Part shown: positions 7,980 to 16,626 of the stretch, in pieces
Numbering within the stretch: position 1 is the stretch's first letter
How the letters are laid out: each line of letters begins with the position of its first letter
Assembly (NCBI GenBank): GCA_019414045.1
Contig: DXMW01000001.1
Coordinates: forward strand, 1 to 64,000
Direction: 5' to 3'
DNA from: Collinsella sp.
GTDB lineage: Bacteria > Actinomycetota > Coriobacteriia > Coriobacteriales > Coriobacteriaceae
Length of the DNA: 64,000 nucleotides
Program-made: the position numbers and the translations under genes
Notes under the pieces: model-generated
What the model was told of the DNA's origin: nothing
The model's input: the letters and a program-made list of their open reading frames with translations, nothing else
The model's database searches: none

Positions 7980-9779
7980 TTAGCAGCCCGTACCCCGTGC
8001 GTGGACTGTGCGCTTCTCCCGATACATATTGTGGTCGGCGACACGATATACATCGGCCAGCGTATTTCCAGCCGTCTCGACGGTCGCCACGCCAATCGAT
8101 GCGCTGACCGTCAGTGCCTCATCGCTTACCGCGGCAAGACCGAGACGAAGATCCTGTTCCAGCCCGAGCGCAGACTCGTTGTCAGTATGGGGGCAAACCA
8201 GCAAAAACTCGTCGCCGCCAACGCGCATCGGCAGGTAATCCGCACCAGCCACCCGCCGCAGCACGGACGCCGTCCGTCGCAGCAGTTCATCCCCCATCTC
8301 GTGACCATAGATATCGTTGGTCCGCTTGAGATAATTGCAGTCCAACATAATCACGCTCACGGGCAAGCCCTCGTTTACCAGGCTATCTCCGCGCGATTCA
8401 AGGTAGTTGCGGTTGCGAAGCCCCGTCAGTTTGTCTTGGTATGTCAGCTCCTCGGCATGCTTGACCATCGATATGTTGTGCGTCGCCACGACGACCGACT
8501 CCAGCCGGCCTTGCTCATCGCGATGCTGGGGGACAACCTGTAGCGAGTACCAAGCGCCTCGACAATCTCGCACCTCGGCAGCCAAGTACGGTACGCCCTC
8601 CATACGTTCGCGAAGCGTACTTATATCTACGAGTCCCACAACCGCTTCGCGGCTTTCGGGGCTCACGATATCCCGGCAGACCGTGTCCATAAAGTCATAT
8701 GCCTCGCTGTGCTCGGCAAATATCTTCGCTATCGCCGGCGACATATTGATCCCCTCGATCTCGAGGGTGTCGAGATGCAAAAGGAAGGTCGAATCGTAGA
8801 TGGCGCTTATGGCATTGATAATGCCGAGCTGTTTATCCTTTTCGACCAAATTGCGGTGGTCAACGATATTTCGAGCCAACAGCACCACGACCCAAAACGC
8901 AAGACACACCAAGACGCCGACGGCGACAAATGAAATCCTGTCAGACATGACCTCAGATTTGGGATATAGCGCAAACAGGCGGTAGTCCTTATATGCCGCA
9001 CGCACGGCATACCATTCGTCTCCTCGATATTCGATGCGCGTCAGGCCGTCGTCTTTCCACTCAACTCCTACGCTGGTGAGGAGTCGGGCGAGCGACACGT
9101 CAGCATCGGCACTGTTGGATGAGACAATCTCCGCATCCTCCATAACAAGCACCGTGGGACCCTGGTGGAAGGTACTGTTCGAAAGCACGTCGGCTATGGC
9201 ATATGAATAGTCGTCCGCCGTATCGGAAACAAGTGAGCGGTATGCCAGGGCAACGCCGTCGCCATACGGAACAGCACAGACGGCAAAAACGACACCACGG
9301 CGCTCATCGACAGTTGAGTAGGTCACTTTGGAACCTTGATACATCGATGCGACCGGCGAACAGGCCAACTCATCTCGCCACAACATAAGCGGATCGCGAC
9401 CATCGATGTCGTAGTGGGCAACCATATGGCCATCGGAGTCCATGACCATCAGCCCCGAAAGGTTCTCGGCATGGACAAATCGCTCGATAAGATCGTCGTT
9501 AACCTCAACGCGATCAGAGGACAGGAACGTCGCAAACGATTCGACCGCGGCGAGCAAATCGTGCGTCGCCTCGGTTTTTCTCCCCTGTTCGTAGCGGTCA
9601 TATTTTTCGCAAGCGTTCTCCAAAAACACCATGGTTTCTTGGCCAAACCCAAGCGTTTTTTCGAGGCAGCGATGGGTTCCAACCGTATACAACAGGCCTA
9701 ACAAGACGGCGCTGACAATAACGCTGGCAGCTATGACGTTCAGAGTCTTTCGACTCAAGCGGTGCTCATCAGTTGTCAT
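7980..9779 (-). CDS. Membrane-anchored diguanylate cyclase
   Basis: Domains are a membrane helix (about 9-31), an extracytoplasmic sensor of about 240 residues (probably dCache-like), a second helix (about 283-305) and a PAS-like region (about 325-435). A GGDEF domain has the intact active site RVGGDEF near residue 521. The product would be cyclic di-GMP. The RxxD inhibitory site usually five residues before GGDEF is absent, so product inhibition is probably missing. The ATG overlaps the stop of the solute-binding protein gene by four bases, so the pair is translated together and may sense a common ligand. Confidence 0.9.
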   Translation of the reverse strand: MTTDEHRLSRKTLNVIAASVIVSAVLLGLLYTVGTHRCLEKTLGFGQETMVFLENACEKYDRYEQGRKTEATHDLLAAVESFATFLSSDRVEVNDDLIERFVHAENLSGLMVMDSDGHMVAHYDIDGRDPLMLWRDELACSPVASMYQGSKVTYSTVDERRGVVFAVCAVPYGDGVALAYRSLVSDTADDYSYAIADVLSNSTFHQGPTVLVMEDAEIVSSNSADADVSLARLLTSVGVEWKDDGLTRIEYRGDEWYAVRAAYKDYRLFALYPKSEVMSDRISFVAVGVLVCLAFWVVVLLARNIVDHRNLVEKDKQLGIINAISAIYDSTFLLHLDTLEIEGINMSPAIAKIFAEHSEAYDFMDTVCRDIVSPESREAVVGLVDISTLRERMEGVPYLAAEVRDCRGAWYSLQVVPQHRDEQGRLESVVVATHNISMVKHAEELTYQDKLTGLRNRNYLESRGDSLVNEGLPVSVIMLDCNYLKRTNDIYGHEMGDELLRRTASVLRRVAGADYLPMRVGGDEFLLVCPHTDNESALGLEQDLRLGLAAVSDEALTVSASIGVATVETAGNTLADVYRVADHNMYREKRTVHARGTGC

Positions 9780-10648
9780 GAATTTCCTCCTTGCCCGCCC
9801 GTCGTCGCTCCTGTCTTGTAATTGCCCACAATACGGTCAATCGTGCCATCTCGATCCATGTCGAACAGCGCGGTATTGAGATCCTTTACGACCGATCCTT
9901 CATAGCTGTCATCAAACGCGACGCCCAGGTCAACCGTCATAACATTGTCGGCAAACACACGGTAAACGCCGGGATACTGAGCAACGAGTCGGTCAAGCGA
10001 CTGGACATCCGCCATCCAGCAGTCAACGTACCCTTTGACTAGAGCGGCTTTGCAGAGTTCGGCAGAGCCATATGATTTGATTTGAACGTCCGACGAGACC
10101 CCCAGATCCCCCGCAAGCAATCGGCGTTCACTCACCGAACCCGCAATCACCGCAATGGTCTTACTTCCATCGAGATGTGCCAAGGACTTGATGCCACTCG
10201 TTTTCTTGGCGGCAACCGAGACCGTCACGGTTAGATACGGCTCGGTCCAGTAATACTTATCCTCGCGATAACAGGGAGAATAGTCACACCACAGGCAATC
10301 GATATCACCGTTTTTGAGCAGCCGGTCGCGATCGTTCCAGTCAATATCGACAAACTGTGGCTTGAGCCCCGCACGCTTGCAGGCCTCGCGGGCGATGTCG
10401 ATATCGATACCGGCGTAATCGCCCGTGGTATCGACATACACATAGGAGTCGTTATCCGTAACGCCGATTTTGAGTACCGGGAGATCTTTGTCGGCTTCAT
10501 TCGAGGAGGAAGAACTGCTTCGAACGGTATACGTCAGGGCGGCCACACAGGCGGCAACAAGGAGCATGAGCGCAAACGAGACGATGGCGGCTCGCTTGAT
10601 ACGTCCGGGCACAAGCCTCCCTTCATCGAAACAGCAGTCGGATTTCAT
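9776..10648 (-). CDS. Membrane-tethered solute-binding protein (SBP_bac_3)
   Basis: After a basic leader, one hydrophobic helix (about residues 20-40) serves as an uncleaved anchor or signal. A family 3 periplasmic amino-acid-type binding domain follows, with LKIGVTDNDSYVYVD at its start, the YAGIDIDIAREACKRAG helix, and a conserved core up to the C-terminus. No ABC permease or ATPase gene is adjacent. Instead the gene is coupled by a four-base overlap to a diguanylate cyclase, which points to a sensory rather than transport role (inference). The ATG at 10648 is preferred over a TTG inside the preceding terminator. Confidence 0.85.
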   Translation of the reverse strand: MKSDCCFDEGRLVPGRIKRAAIVSFALMLLVAACVAALTYTVRSSSSSSNEADKDLPVLKIGVTDNDSYVYVDTTGDYAGIDIDIAREACKRAGLKPQFVDIDWNDRDRLLKNGDIDCLWCDYSPCYREDKYYWTEPYLTVTVSVAAKKTSGIKSLAHLDGSKTIAVIAGSVSERRLLAGDLGVSSDVQIKSYGSAELCKAALVKGYVDCWMADVQSLDRLVAQYPGVYRVFADNVMTVDLGVAFDDSYEGSVVKDLNTALFDMDRDGTIDRIVGNYKTGATTGGQGGNS

Positions 10649-10673
10649 TGTATACCCGGGGCTGATGCGGCGA

Positions 10674-10706
10674 TAAAAAAGCGCCTCACCCAAGATGGGC
10701 AAGGCG
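10674..10706 (-). terminator. Rho-independent terminator of purB
   Basis: On the minus strand GCGCCTTGCCCA pairs with TGGGTGAGGCGC and six T residues follow. It separates purB from the solute-binding protein gene. Confidence 0.85.
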
Positions 10707-10750
10707 CCAAAGGTTGGAATGCATCCGCAAACAGCCGAATTAGGTTAACC

Positions 10751-12097
10751 CTACTCGAAGCTCACCTGCTCCAGGCGATCGAAGACCGTGTCGATGCGGG
10801 TGAGGAAGTCCCACGGATCAAAGATCTCGTCGAGCTTCTCCTGGCTGACGGTGCAGCGCGGATCGGCCTCGAGACGCTCCTTAAAGGTGGGACCGGAAAC
10901 ACAATCCTGCACTTCGTGCCAGGTGGCCATGGCGTTTTCCTGCACGATAGCGTAGGCGTCCTCGCGGGTGATGCCCGTGTCGACGAGGGCGAGCAGCACC
11001 TTGGAGGAGAAGATGAGGCCGCGGGTCTTGTTGAGGTTGGCCATCATGCGGGCGGGATACAGCTGCAGGCCGTCGATAACGCGGATGAGGCACTGGAACA
11101 TGTGGTCGAGCGCAATGAAGCTATCAGCCTGGGCGACACGCTCGGCGGAGGAGTGTGAAATGTCACGCTCGTGCCACAGGGCGACGTTGTCGAAGGCAAC
11201 CTGCGCGTTGGCCTTCACGACGCGCGACAGGCCGCAAACCTTCTCCATGGTGATGGGGTTGCGCTTGTGCGGCATAGCGGAGCTGCCCTTTTGTCCCTTG
11301 CGGAAGGGCTCTTCGGCCTCGAGCGTATCGGTCTTCTGCAGGTTGCGGACCTCGGTCGCGATGCGCTCGCAGGTGGCCGCTGTAGTGGCAAGCACGCCGG
11401 CGAGGTAGGCGTGGTGATCGCGGCTGATGACCTGCGTGGACAGCGGATCGTGAACCAGGCCCAAGTGCTCGCAGACGTACTCCTCGACGAACGGCTCGAT
11501 GGAGCTGTAGGTGCCGACGGCACCGGAGATGGCACCGAAGGCAACGTTCTTGCGAGCGTCCTCAAGACGATCGAGATCGCGCTTGAGCTCCCAGGCCCAA
11601 GAGCCAAACTTCATACCGAAGGTCATCGGCTCGGCATGGATGCCGTGAGTACGGCCGGCGCAGAGCGTATTGCGCTCTTCGAAAGCGCGGCGCTTGCAGA
11701 TCACGCCGAGCTTCTTGACGTCCTCGATAATCAGGTCACAGGCCTGAGTAAGCTGATAGCACAGAGCCGTATCACCCAGGTCGGAGCTGGTCATACCATA
11801 GTGAACCCAGCGGCTAGGCTTGGGCTCGCCCTCCGGAACATCGGCGTCGATGTACTCCTTCATGTTGGTCAGGAAGGCGATGACATCGTGGCGCGTGACT
11901 TCCTCGATCTCGTCGACCTTTGCCTTCTCAAAGTTGGCATGGTCGCGGATCCATTGGGCCTCGTCTTTGGAAATACCGATCTTGCCGAGCTCCGCCTGGG
12001 CCTCGCAGGCCAGGACCTCGATCTCCTGCCAAATGGCGTACTTGTTCTCGAGGGAGAAGATGTGTCCCATCTCCGGGCGGGTATAGCGATCGATCAT
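10751..12097 (-). CDS. purB: Adenylosuccinate lyase
   Basis: This fumarase-superfamily enzyme cleaves SAICAR to AICAR and adenylosuccinate to AMP, releasing fumarate. The signature loop GSSAMPHKRNP carries the catalytic serine. The active-site histidine motif GRTHGIHAEP and the N-terminal MIDRYTRPEM are intact. The length of 448 residues is normal. The enzyme works on the products of purC (2943-3830) and purA (54273-55559), neither of which is adjacent. The ATG follows an AAAAAGGAG ribosome binding site. Confidence 0.96.
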   Translation of the reverse strand: MIDRYTRPEMGHIFSLENKYAIWQEIEVLACEAQAELGKIGISKDEAQWIRDHANFEKAKVDEIEEVTRHDVIAFLTNMKEYIDADVPEGEPKPSRWVHYGMTSSDLGDTALCYQLTQACDLIIEDVKKLGVICKRRAFEERNTLCAGRTHGIHAEPMTFGMKFGSWAWELKRDLDRLEDARKNVAFGAISGAVGTYSSIEPFVEEYVCEHLGLVHDPLSTQVISRDHHAYLAGVLATTAATCERIATEVRNLQKTDTLEAEEPFRKGQKGSSAMPHKRNPITMEKVCGLSRVVKANAQVAFDNVALWHERDISHSSAERVAQADSFIALDHMFQCLIRVIDGLQLYPARMMANLNKTRGLIFSSKVLLALVDTGITREDAYAIVQENAMATWHEVQDCVSGPTFKERLEADPRCTVSQEKLDEIFDPWDFLTRIDTVFDRLEQVSFE

Positions 12098-12141
12098 AGC
12101 GGCTCCTTTTTGGTTATTGGCACGTTGGTCGTAACTCGACT

Positions 12142-12147
12142 ATTGTA
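12142..12147 (-). promoter_or_regulatory. Candidate -10 element of purB
   Basis: TACAAT on the minus strand lies about 45 bases before the purB start. No good -35 is seen at the ideal spacing. Confidence 0.4.
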
Positions 12148-12199
12148 CCGTGCGCAGGCGCCCGTATGAGCAACGGGCATCAACCTAACATGTTGCAGA

Positions 12200-12466
12200 T
12201 GGAGCGGTCATGAGGACGTCCGCGTATTTGCGAAGCAAATACGCACCGGCTTCAGGCGAGCCCCTCGGCCTCACGAAGCCGCGGGGGAAACTTTGTTGAA
12301 TTGGCCGTCCCCATGTCTCCCGTGCCCGGTGGAGCGGGCAACGGGACGTCCGCGTATTTGCTTCGCAAATACGCACCGGCTTTAGGCGCCTGCCGGCGCC
12401 TTCGCCTGCTCGCTACAAACGCTTCGCGTTTGCTTTACGCTCACACCCTGGCGGGTTCGAGTCCCG
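12200..12466. repeat. Duplicated hairpin cassette with tRNA-Gly remnants (cassette B)
   Basis: Positions 12330-12347 match the 3' end of the adjacent tRNA-Gly (12521-12538) over 18 bases; a degraded second copy starts at 12200. Each is followed by the palindrome GCGTATTTGC-NNN-GCAAATACGC (12222-12244 and 12352-12374). The loop is GAA in one copy and TTC in the other, so one hairpin is flipped. Further palindromes are GGCGCC-TGCC-GGCGCC (12385-12400) and AAACGC-TTC-GCGTTT (12417-12431). The block ends at 12451-12466 with 16 bases identical to the tRNA-Gly T-arm but inverted. No credible ORF lies here. Confidence 0.65.
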
Positions 12467-12477
12467 GCACTTTATTG

Positions 12478-12507
12478 AAAAAGCACGGCACCGTAATGGT
12501 GCCGTGC
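12478..12507 (-). terminator. Terminator of tRNA-Gly
   Basis: A perfect ten-pair stem GCACGGCACC/GGTGCCGTGC with a five-base loop is followed on the minus strand by five T residues. Confidence 0.85.
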
Positions 12508-12520
12508 TTGTGCTTTTAAC

Positions 12521-12595
12521 TGGAGCGGGCAACGGGACTCGAACCCGCGAGTGTCAGCTTGGGAAGCTGATGCCTTACCACTTGGCGATGCCCGC
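12521..12595 (-). tRNA. tRNA-Gly (anticodon CCC)
   Basis: This is a 75-nt cloverleaf with encoded CCA. The anticodon stem TCAGC/GCTGA encloses the loop TTCCCAA, giving CCC, which reads GGG codons. The T-arm is GCGGG-TTCGAGT-CCCG. Confidence 0.94.
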
Positions 12596-12608
12596 ATATG
12601 TGGAGGAT

Positions 12609-12638
12609 AGTATAACGCGGTTGTCTTGTTCGATACAA
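12609..12638 (-). promoter_or_regulatory. Promoter of tRNA-Gly
   Basis: On the minus strand TTGTAT (12633-12638) and TATACT (12609-12614) are spaced by 18 bases, placing the start point just before the tRNA. The rest of 12640-12892 is the leader region of the adhesin gene; only a GC-rich hairpin at about 12849-12875 stands out. Confidence 0.7.
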
Positions 12639-12892
12639 GGGTGACGATGCTTGTTTTAGCTGTGGAGAATCGTCCTAAAAACAGGCCAATTGTGAAGATA
12701 GGGACCTGTACGTTCTTCTATTTACCGTTGTCTACCTGCAGATTTATTCCATTATCTTTCATAGGCGCCATTTGTCAGATATCGGGCAAGCATTTGGTCA
12801 GGTTCCGGTACTTACCCGCATGAACCTTGGGGATAGCCTCATCCTACGCGCCGCGGCCTCCCCGTGCGGCGCACGAGGGATAAGGAGCAGCC

Positions 12893-15800
12893 ATGTCCAA
12901 CGCACCCACGCACTCTGTCCACAGCGCAATCACAGCAGGATCGCTGCTCCTAGTCCTCTTTTTACTTTTAGGCTGCATGACACCGGATGCCGCGCTCGCC
13001 GTCGACGGTTACGAATCGCTCGGATTCCGCACTATCAGCAATGAATGCGGTCCTTTTGGAGTTGGCAAATACGAGGCACAGGATTCTTCGACTGCCTATT
13101 GTATGAACCAGGACCGATTTGGCCCCAGCACACCGGGCGGACCCTGGCTCACCTACAATCAGGGCTGGGTATGGCTCGAAGACGAATTCGCGGCCATCAT
13201 CTGCCATGGCTACCCCACCGCCACATCCTTTGGCGGGCATAACCTGTCCCCCGATCGAGCGCGCGCCGCAACCCAACTTGCCGTCTGGATGCTCAACGGC
13301 ACCACCCATACCGACGGATCATTCTCATATACAACCGCCCAGGGCGTCACAAAGAGCGGAAACTTTTCCGGCGACAATGAGGTCGTTGCCGCAGCGCGCT
13401 GGCTCCACGACAGCGCCAAATCGGGAAGCATTAAAGCCGCACCGCATCGCGCACGGCGCTATTTGGGAACTGTGTCGGGCGGCAGCAAGCGTCAAGACAT
13501 GCTCTACGTGCTCCCGGCCGTCTCCGCATCCTTCCAAAAACAGTCAGCCAACGCCGCCATCACGAGCGAAAACGATACCTACAGGCTCGACGGAGCGAGG
13601 TTCGACATCTATGAGAGCGCCGGCGACAAGCGTGTCGGCAGCATCCAGATGGACAGCAGCGGTCGCGCACAGGCGACACTTTTGCCCAATACGGCATATT
13701 ATCTGGTCGAAACCAAAGCTCCAGCGGGTTATATCCCCAGGAGTGACCGCATCGCCTTTTCCACCGGCAATGACGGCGGGAATGTCGTCATCGATGAGCA
13801 GCCCGGTACCATTACCCTGCGCATCGCAAAGGTCGATGCCGCGACAGGGGCAGGTCCTCAAGTCGGCGCGTCACTTGCCGGCGCTGAGTTCACCTGCGTC
13901 TCACAGTCTACCCCGGGCTGGTCGCACACCCTCACGACGGATGAGGACGGCCGGGCAACACTTACCGACATCCCCCTGGGCACCTTTACCATCTATGAGT
14001 CAAGAGCTCCCGAGGGCTATCTGCCCTCCGATGAAACCTGGAGCTACACCATCGGTGCCGATCAGCTCGGAGACGCGGGCGTCGTTGAGCTCGAGCGCCG
14101 CATCCCCAACATCCCCATCGCTTTTGACCTCGAAATTTCAAAGTTCAAGGACTGCGGTAATAGTGACGAATCTGGTGTAGAGCAGCCGGCGGAAAGCGTG
14201 GTCTTTGAAGTGGTAAGCAACACTTCGCAGCAAGTTGTTGGAACGCTGACCACCAATATCTACGGTTTCGCATCGACCAAAGACCAGGCTGGAGCATGGT
14301 TTGGCGCAGGAAAGCGCCCCGATGGCGTCAGCGGAACCATACCGTATGACCGTGCCGGCTACACCATTCGTGAGGTTGTCGACACTGTGCCCGACGGCTT
14401 TAAGCAGGCAGGGGAATGGACTATCACGGCAGAGCAGATCACGGACGGCGCAGAGCTTCAGTACATCGTAGACAACCACGCCCTGTCGACACATCTTCAA
14501 ATCGTGAAGCGCGATGCTCAGACCGGCAACGCTGTACCACGTGCCGGGTTCACCTTTCAGTTGCTCAATGGCGACCGTGAGCCCATCTCGCAAACATCCT
14601 GGCATCCCGCCCATACCGTTATGAATACCTTTGCGACCGATGAAACCGGTACCGTCACCCTGCCCGAATCGCTTAACCCGGGCACGTATTACATACGAGA
14701 GACTTCCGCCAAGGAACCGTATCTTGTTGATGAAGATCTGGAGATAACGATTCCCGCCGACATGAACTTAACGCCCGTCGCGGTCGCCTCGTTTTACGAC
14801 GACGCGGCAACAGGAAGCATCGAGATCGTCAAGAACGATGCCGTAGGTGGGCGCGCCCTTGCCGGTGCTGTTTTTGATATCCGTGCCGTGGGCGATATCG
14901 TGCGCCCCGACGGCAGCATTGCTGCCCTGGACGGCGAGACTGTCGCCACCATCACGACCGACGAACGGGGATTTGCGTGCGCAAATCATCTTTCGCTGGG
15001 GTGCGGAACCGCCACCTATGAGGTAATCGAGGTGCAGGCACCCGAAGGTTACCTGCTCGACCAAAGCGTCCACACCGTCGAGCTGTCGTATGCCGGTCAG
15101 GAAACACCCGTGATCGATGCGCACCTCGACGTTTCTAACGACTACACCAAAATCGACATCTCCAAAGTCGATTTGACCGGCAAACAAGAAGTAGATGGCG
15201 CCCGGCTCTCCCTCCACGGTGCCGACGGAACCGAAATAGACGCTTGGACCTCCTCTGACAAACCGCATCGCATCGAGCATCTTTTGCCCGGCACCTACAC
15301 CCTGCGCGAAGTGATGCCCCCGCGCACTTACGACCTTGCCGAAGACATGACGTTTGAAATTAAGGCCACAGGAGAAGTGCAGACGGTAGCCATGAAGGAC
15401 GCACCCATCGAGATCGAGGGCAAAGTCGACAAGCGGCAAGAGATCGCCCGCCCTATCGGTAAGGGTCTCGTCGCCAACGGCGATGGCAAAAACCGAGCCG
15501 TGGCACAATCCGATGCGGACGGCTCCTTCTCTTATACGCTCGATGCTAAAAATGAGTCGAATACCTGGGTTGATGAATTCACCATCACTGACGATCTCGA
15601 ATGCGCCAAGGAAGGCACTGCCAAACTCATCGCCATCGAAACCCCTGTCGCGACCGGGGACATCGACGGTCTTTGCAACGTGTGGTATCGAACGTCTCCA
15701 GTGGGAAGTATCGATACGGGCGAACAGACCAATGCAACGCTCAGCGACGGGCATGACAACCCCTGGCTCGAAACGGACGAGGTCAAAAAGCTCCTAGGTG

Positions 15801-16324
15801 ACGATTTGCGCATGGTCGATTACGGCGATTGGCATCTTTGGAAAGCCGATATCCCAACAACGGAGTCGGTCACCCTCGAGGCAAAAGAGCTCGCTCTTTT
15901 GGACGATACCGCCGTCACGGGCATTCGTCTTGAGTACGGGGTCGTATCGGCCGACTTCACGACAAGAGGCGCTGCAGAATCTTGGACCCGCGAGGACCTC
16001 AAAGACGAGCATGACGACCTTGATGATGTGAGCGCCGTCCTTGACTCGGATATTCACGGTGCCGTCATCCATATGCAGGCCGCGTCGTCTTACACGCCTC
16101 AGACCGCACTCGCCAACAGCGCTCGCGTTGACCTCTGTCGCAATGGCGGCGGTAGCAACCTTGAATCACATGACGAGGATCGCGTCATCCAGCGATGCGC
16201 CATGCCGCAAGATTTACCGGCAACGGGCTCCCTTCCCATTGCCGCCTGCCTCACCGCCTTCGTGACCTCCGGCGCCGCGGCAATCTGGTTTGCCCATCTA
16301 AAGCTGGCGTCAAAACGTCGCTGA
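12893..16324 (+). CDS. Sortase-anchored thioester-domain adhesin with CnaB-type repeats
   Basis: The 1143-residue surface protein has a signal peptide (about 1-36). An N-terminal thioester domain pairs Cys70 in AYCMN with Gln128 in the TQLAVW motif, the usual Cys-Gln thioester. About six Cna-B/SpaA-like domains follow (about 210-835), each with the [D/A]-G-A-x-F start and a GTYxLxE-type end. A larger C-terminal domain comes next. The sorting signal is LPATG at 1108-1112, then a hydrophobic helix and a KRR tail. Such thioesters attach covalently to host or matrix amines. No sortase or second pilin lies nearby. AAGGAG precedes the ATG. Confidence 0.92.
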   Translation: MSNAPTHSVHSAITAGSLLLVLFLLLGCMTPDAALAVDGYESLGFRTISNECGPFGVGKYEAQDSSTAYCMNQDRFGPSTPGGPWLTYNQGWVWLEDEFAAIICHGYPTATSFGGHNLSPDRARAATQLAVWMLNGTTHTDGSFSYTTAQGVTKSGNFSGDNEVVAAARWLHDSAKSGSIKAAPHRARRYLGTVSGGSKRQDMLYVLPAVSASFQKQSANAAITSENDTYRLDGARFDIYESAGDKRVGSIQMDSSGRAQATLLPNTAYYLVETKAPAGYIPRSDRIAFSTGNDGGNVVIDEQPGTITLRIAKVDAATGAGPQVGASLAGAEFTCVSQSTPGWSHTLTTDEDGRATLTDIPLGTFTIYESRAPEGYLPSDETWSYTIGADQLGDAGVVELERRIPNIPIAFDLEISKFKDCGNSDESGVEQPAESVVFEVVSNTSQQVVGTLTTNIYGFASTKDQAGAWFGAGKRPDGVSGTIPYDRAGYTIREVVDTVPDGFKQAGEWTITAEQITDGAELQYIVDNHALSTHLQIVKRDAQTGNAVPRAGFTFQLLNGDREPISQTSWHPAHTVMNTFATDETGTVTLPESLNPGTYYIRETSAKEPYLVDEDLEITIPADMNLTPVAVASFYDDAATGSIEIVKNDAVGGRALAGAVFDIRAVGDIVRPDGSIAALDGETVATITTDERGFACANHLSLGCGTATYEVIEVQAPEGYLLDQSVHTVELSYAGQETPVIDAHLDVSNDYTKIDISKVDLTGKQEVDGARLSLHGADGTEIDAWTSSDKPHRIEHLLPGTYTLREVMPPRTYDLAEDMTFEIKATGEVQTVAMKDAPIEIEGKVDKRQEIARPIGKGLVANGDGKNRAVAQSDADGSFSYTLDAKNESNTWVDEFTITDDLECAKEGTAKLIAIETPVATGDIDGLCNVWYRTSPVGSIDTGEQTNATLSDGHDNPWLETDEVKKLLGDDLRMVDYGDWHLWKADIPTTESVTLEAKELALLDDTAVTGIRLEYGVVSADFTTRGAAESWTREDLKDEHDDLDDVSAVLDSDIHGAVIHMQAASSYTPQTALANSARVDLCRNGGGSNLESHDEDRVIQRCAMPQDLPATGSLPIAACLTAFVTSGAAAIWFAHLKLASKRR

Positions 16325-16330
16325 CGCAAT

Positions 16331-16369
16331 AAAAAAGAGGCGAGCCCGTCTCCCGGCTCGCCTCTTATT
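16331..16369. terminator. Bidirectional terminator
   Basis: A ten-pair stem GAGGCGAGCC/GGCTCGCCTC (16337-16364) lies between the convergent adhesin and small membrane protein genes. Six A residues lie on its left and a T-rich tract on its right, so it can serve both strands. Confidence 0.85.
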
Positions 16370-16386
16370 CGTTCGTGGCGAAATGG

Positions 16387-16605
16387 CTATTCCCCAGATG
16401 CAGACCCACCGTCGATGAGCGCTTGATCGGACTCGGAGATGCCATCGGCTCCCAAACTCTGCTCGTGCTCCACTTCTTCGCTAATCGTGGACTCAGGCGT
16501 TGAGCCTTTAACGCCCACGATATACGCGGCCCCGAAACCAAGGACAATGGCGATCAGGGCCAAGATGAGATAGACGGGCCAGTGGCGCTTGATGTACGAA
16601 AACAC
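16387..16605 (-). CDS. Small single-pass membrane protein
   Basis: The 72-residue protein has one transmembrane helix (about residues 11-31) after a short basic cytoplasmic leader. An acidic, Ser/Glu/Asp-rich tail follows. No family is recognised. It lies 21 bases downstream of the M28-like membrane protein gene on the same strand, so the two probably form an operon. Confidence 0.65.
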   Translation of the reverse strand: MFSYIKRHWPVYLILALIAIVLGFGAAYIVGVKGSTPESTISEEVEHEQSLGADGISESDQALIDGGSASGE

Positions 16606-16626
16606 GCAGACTCCTTATAGGTCAAC

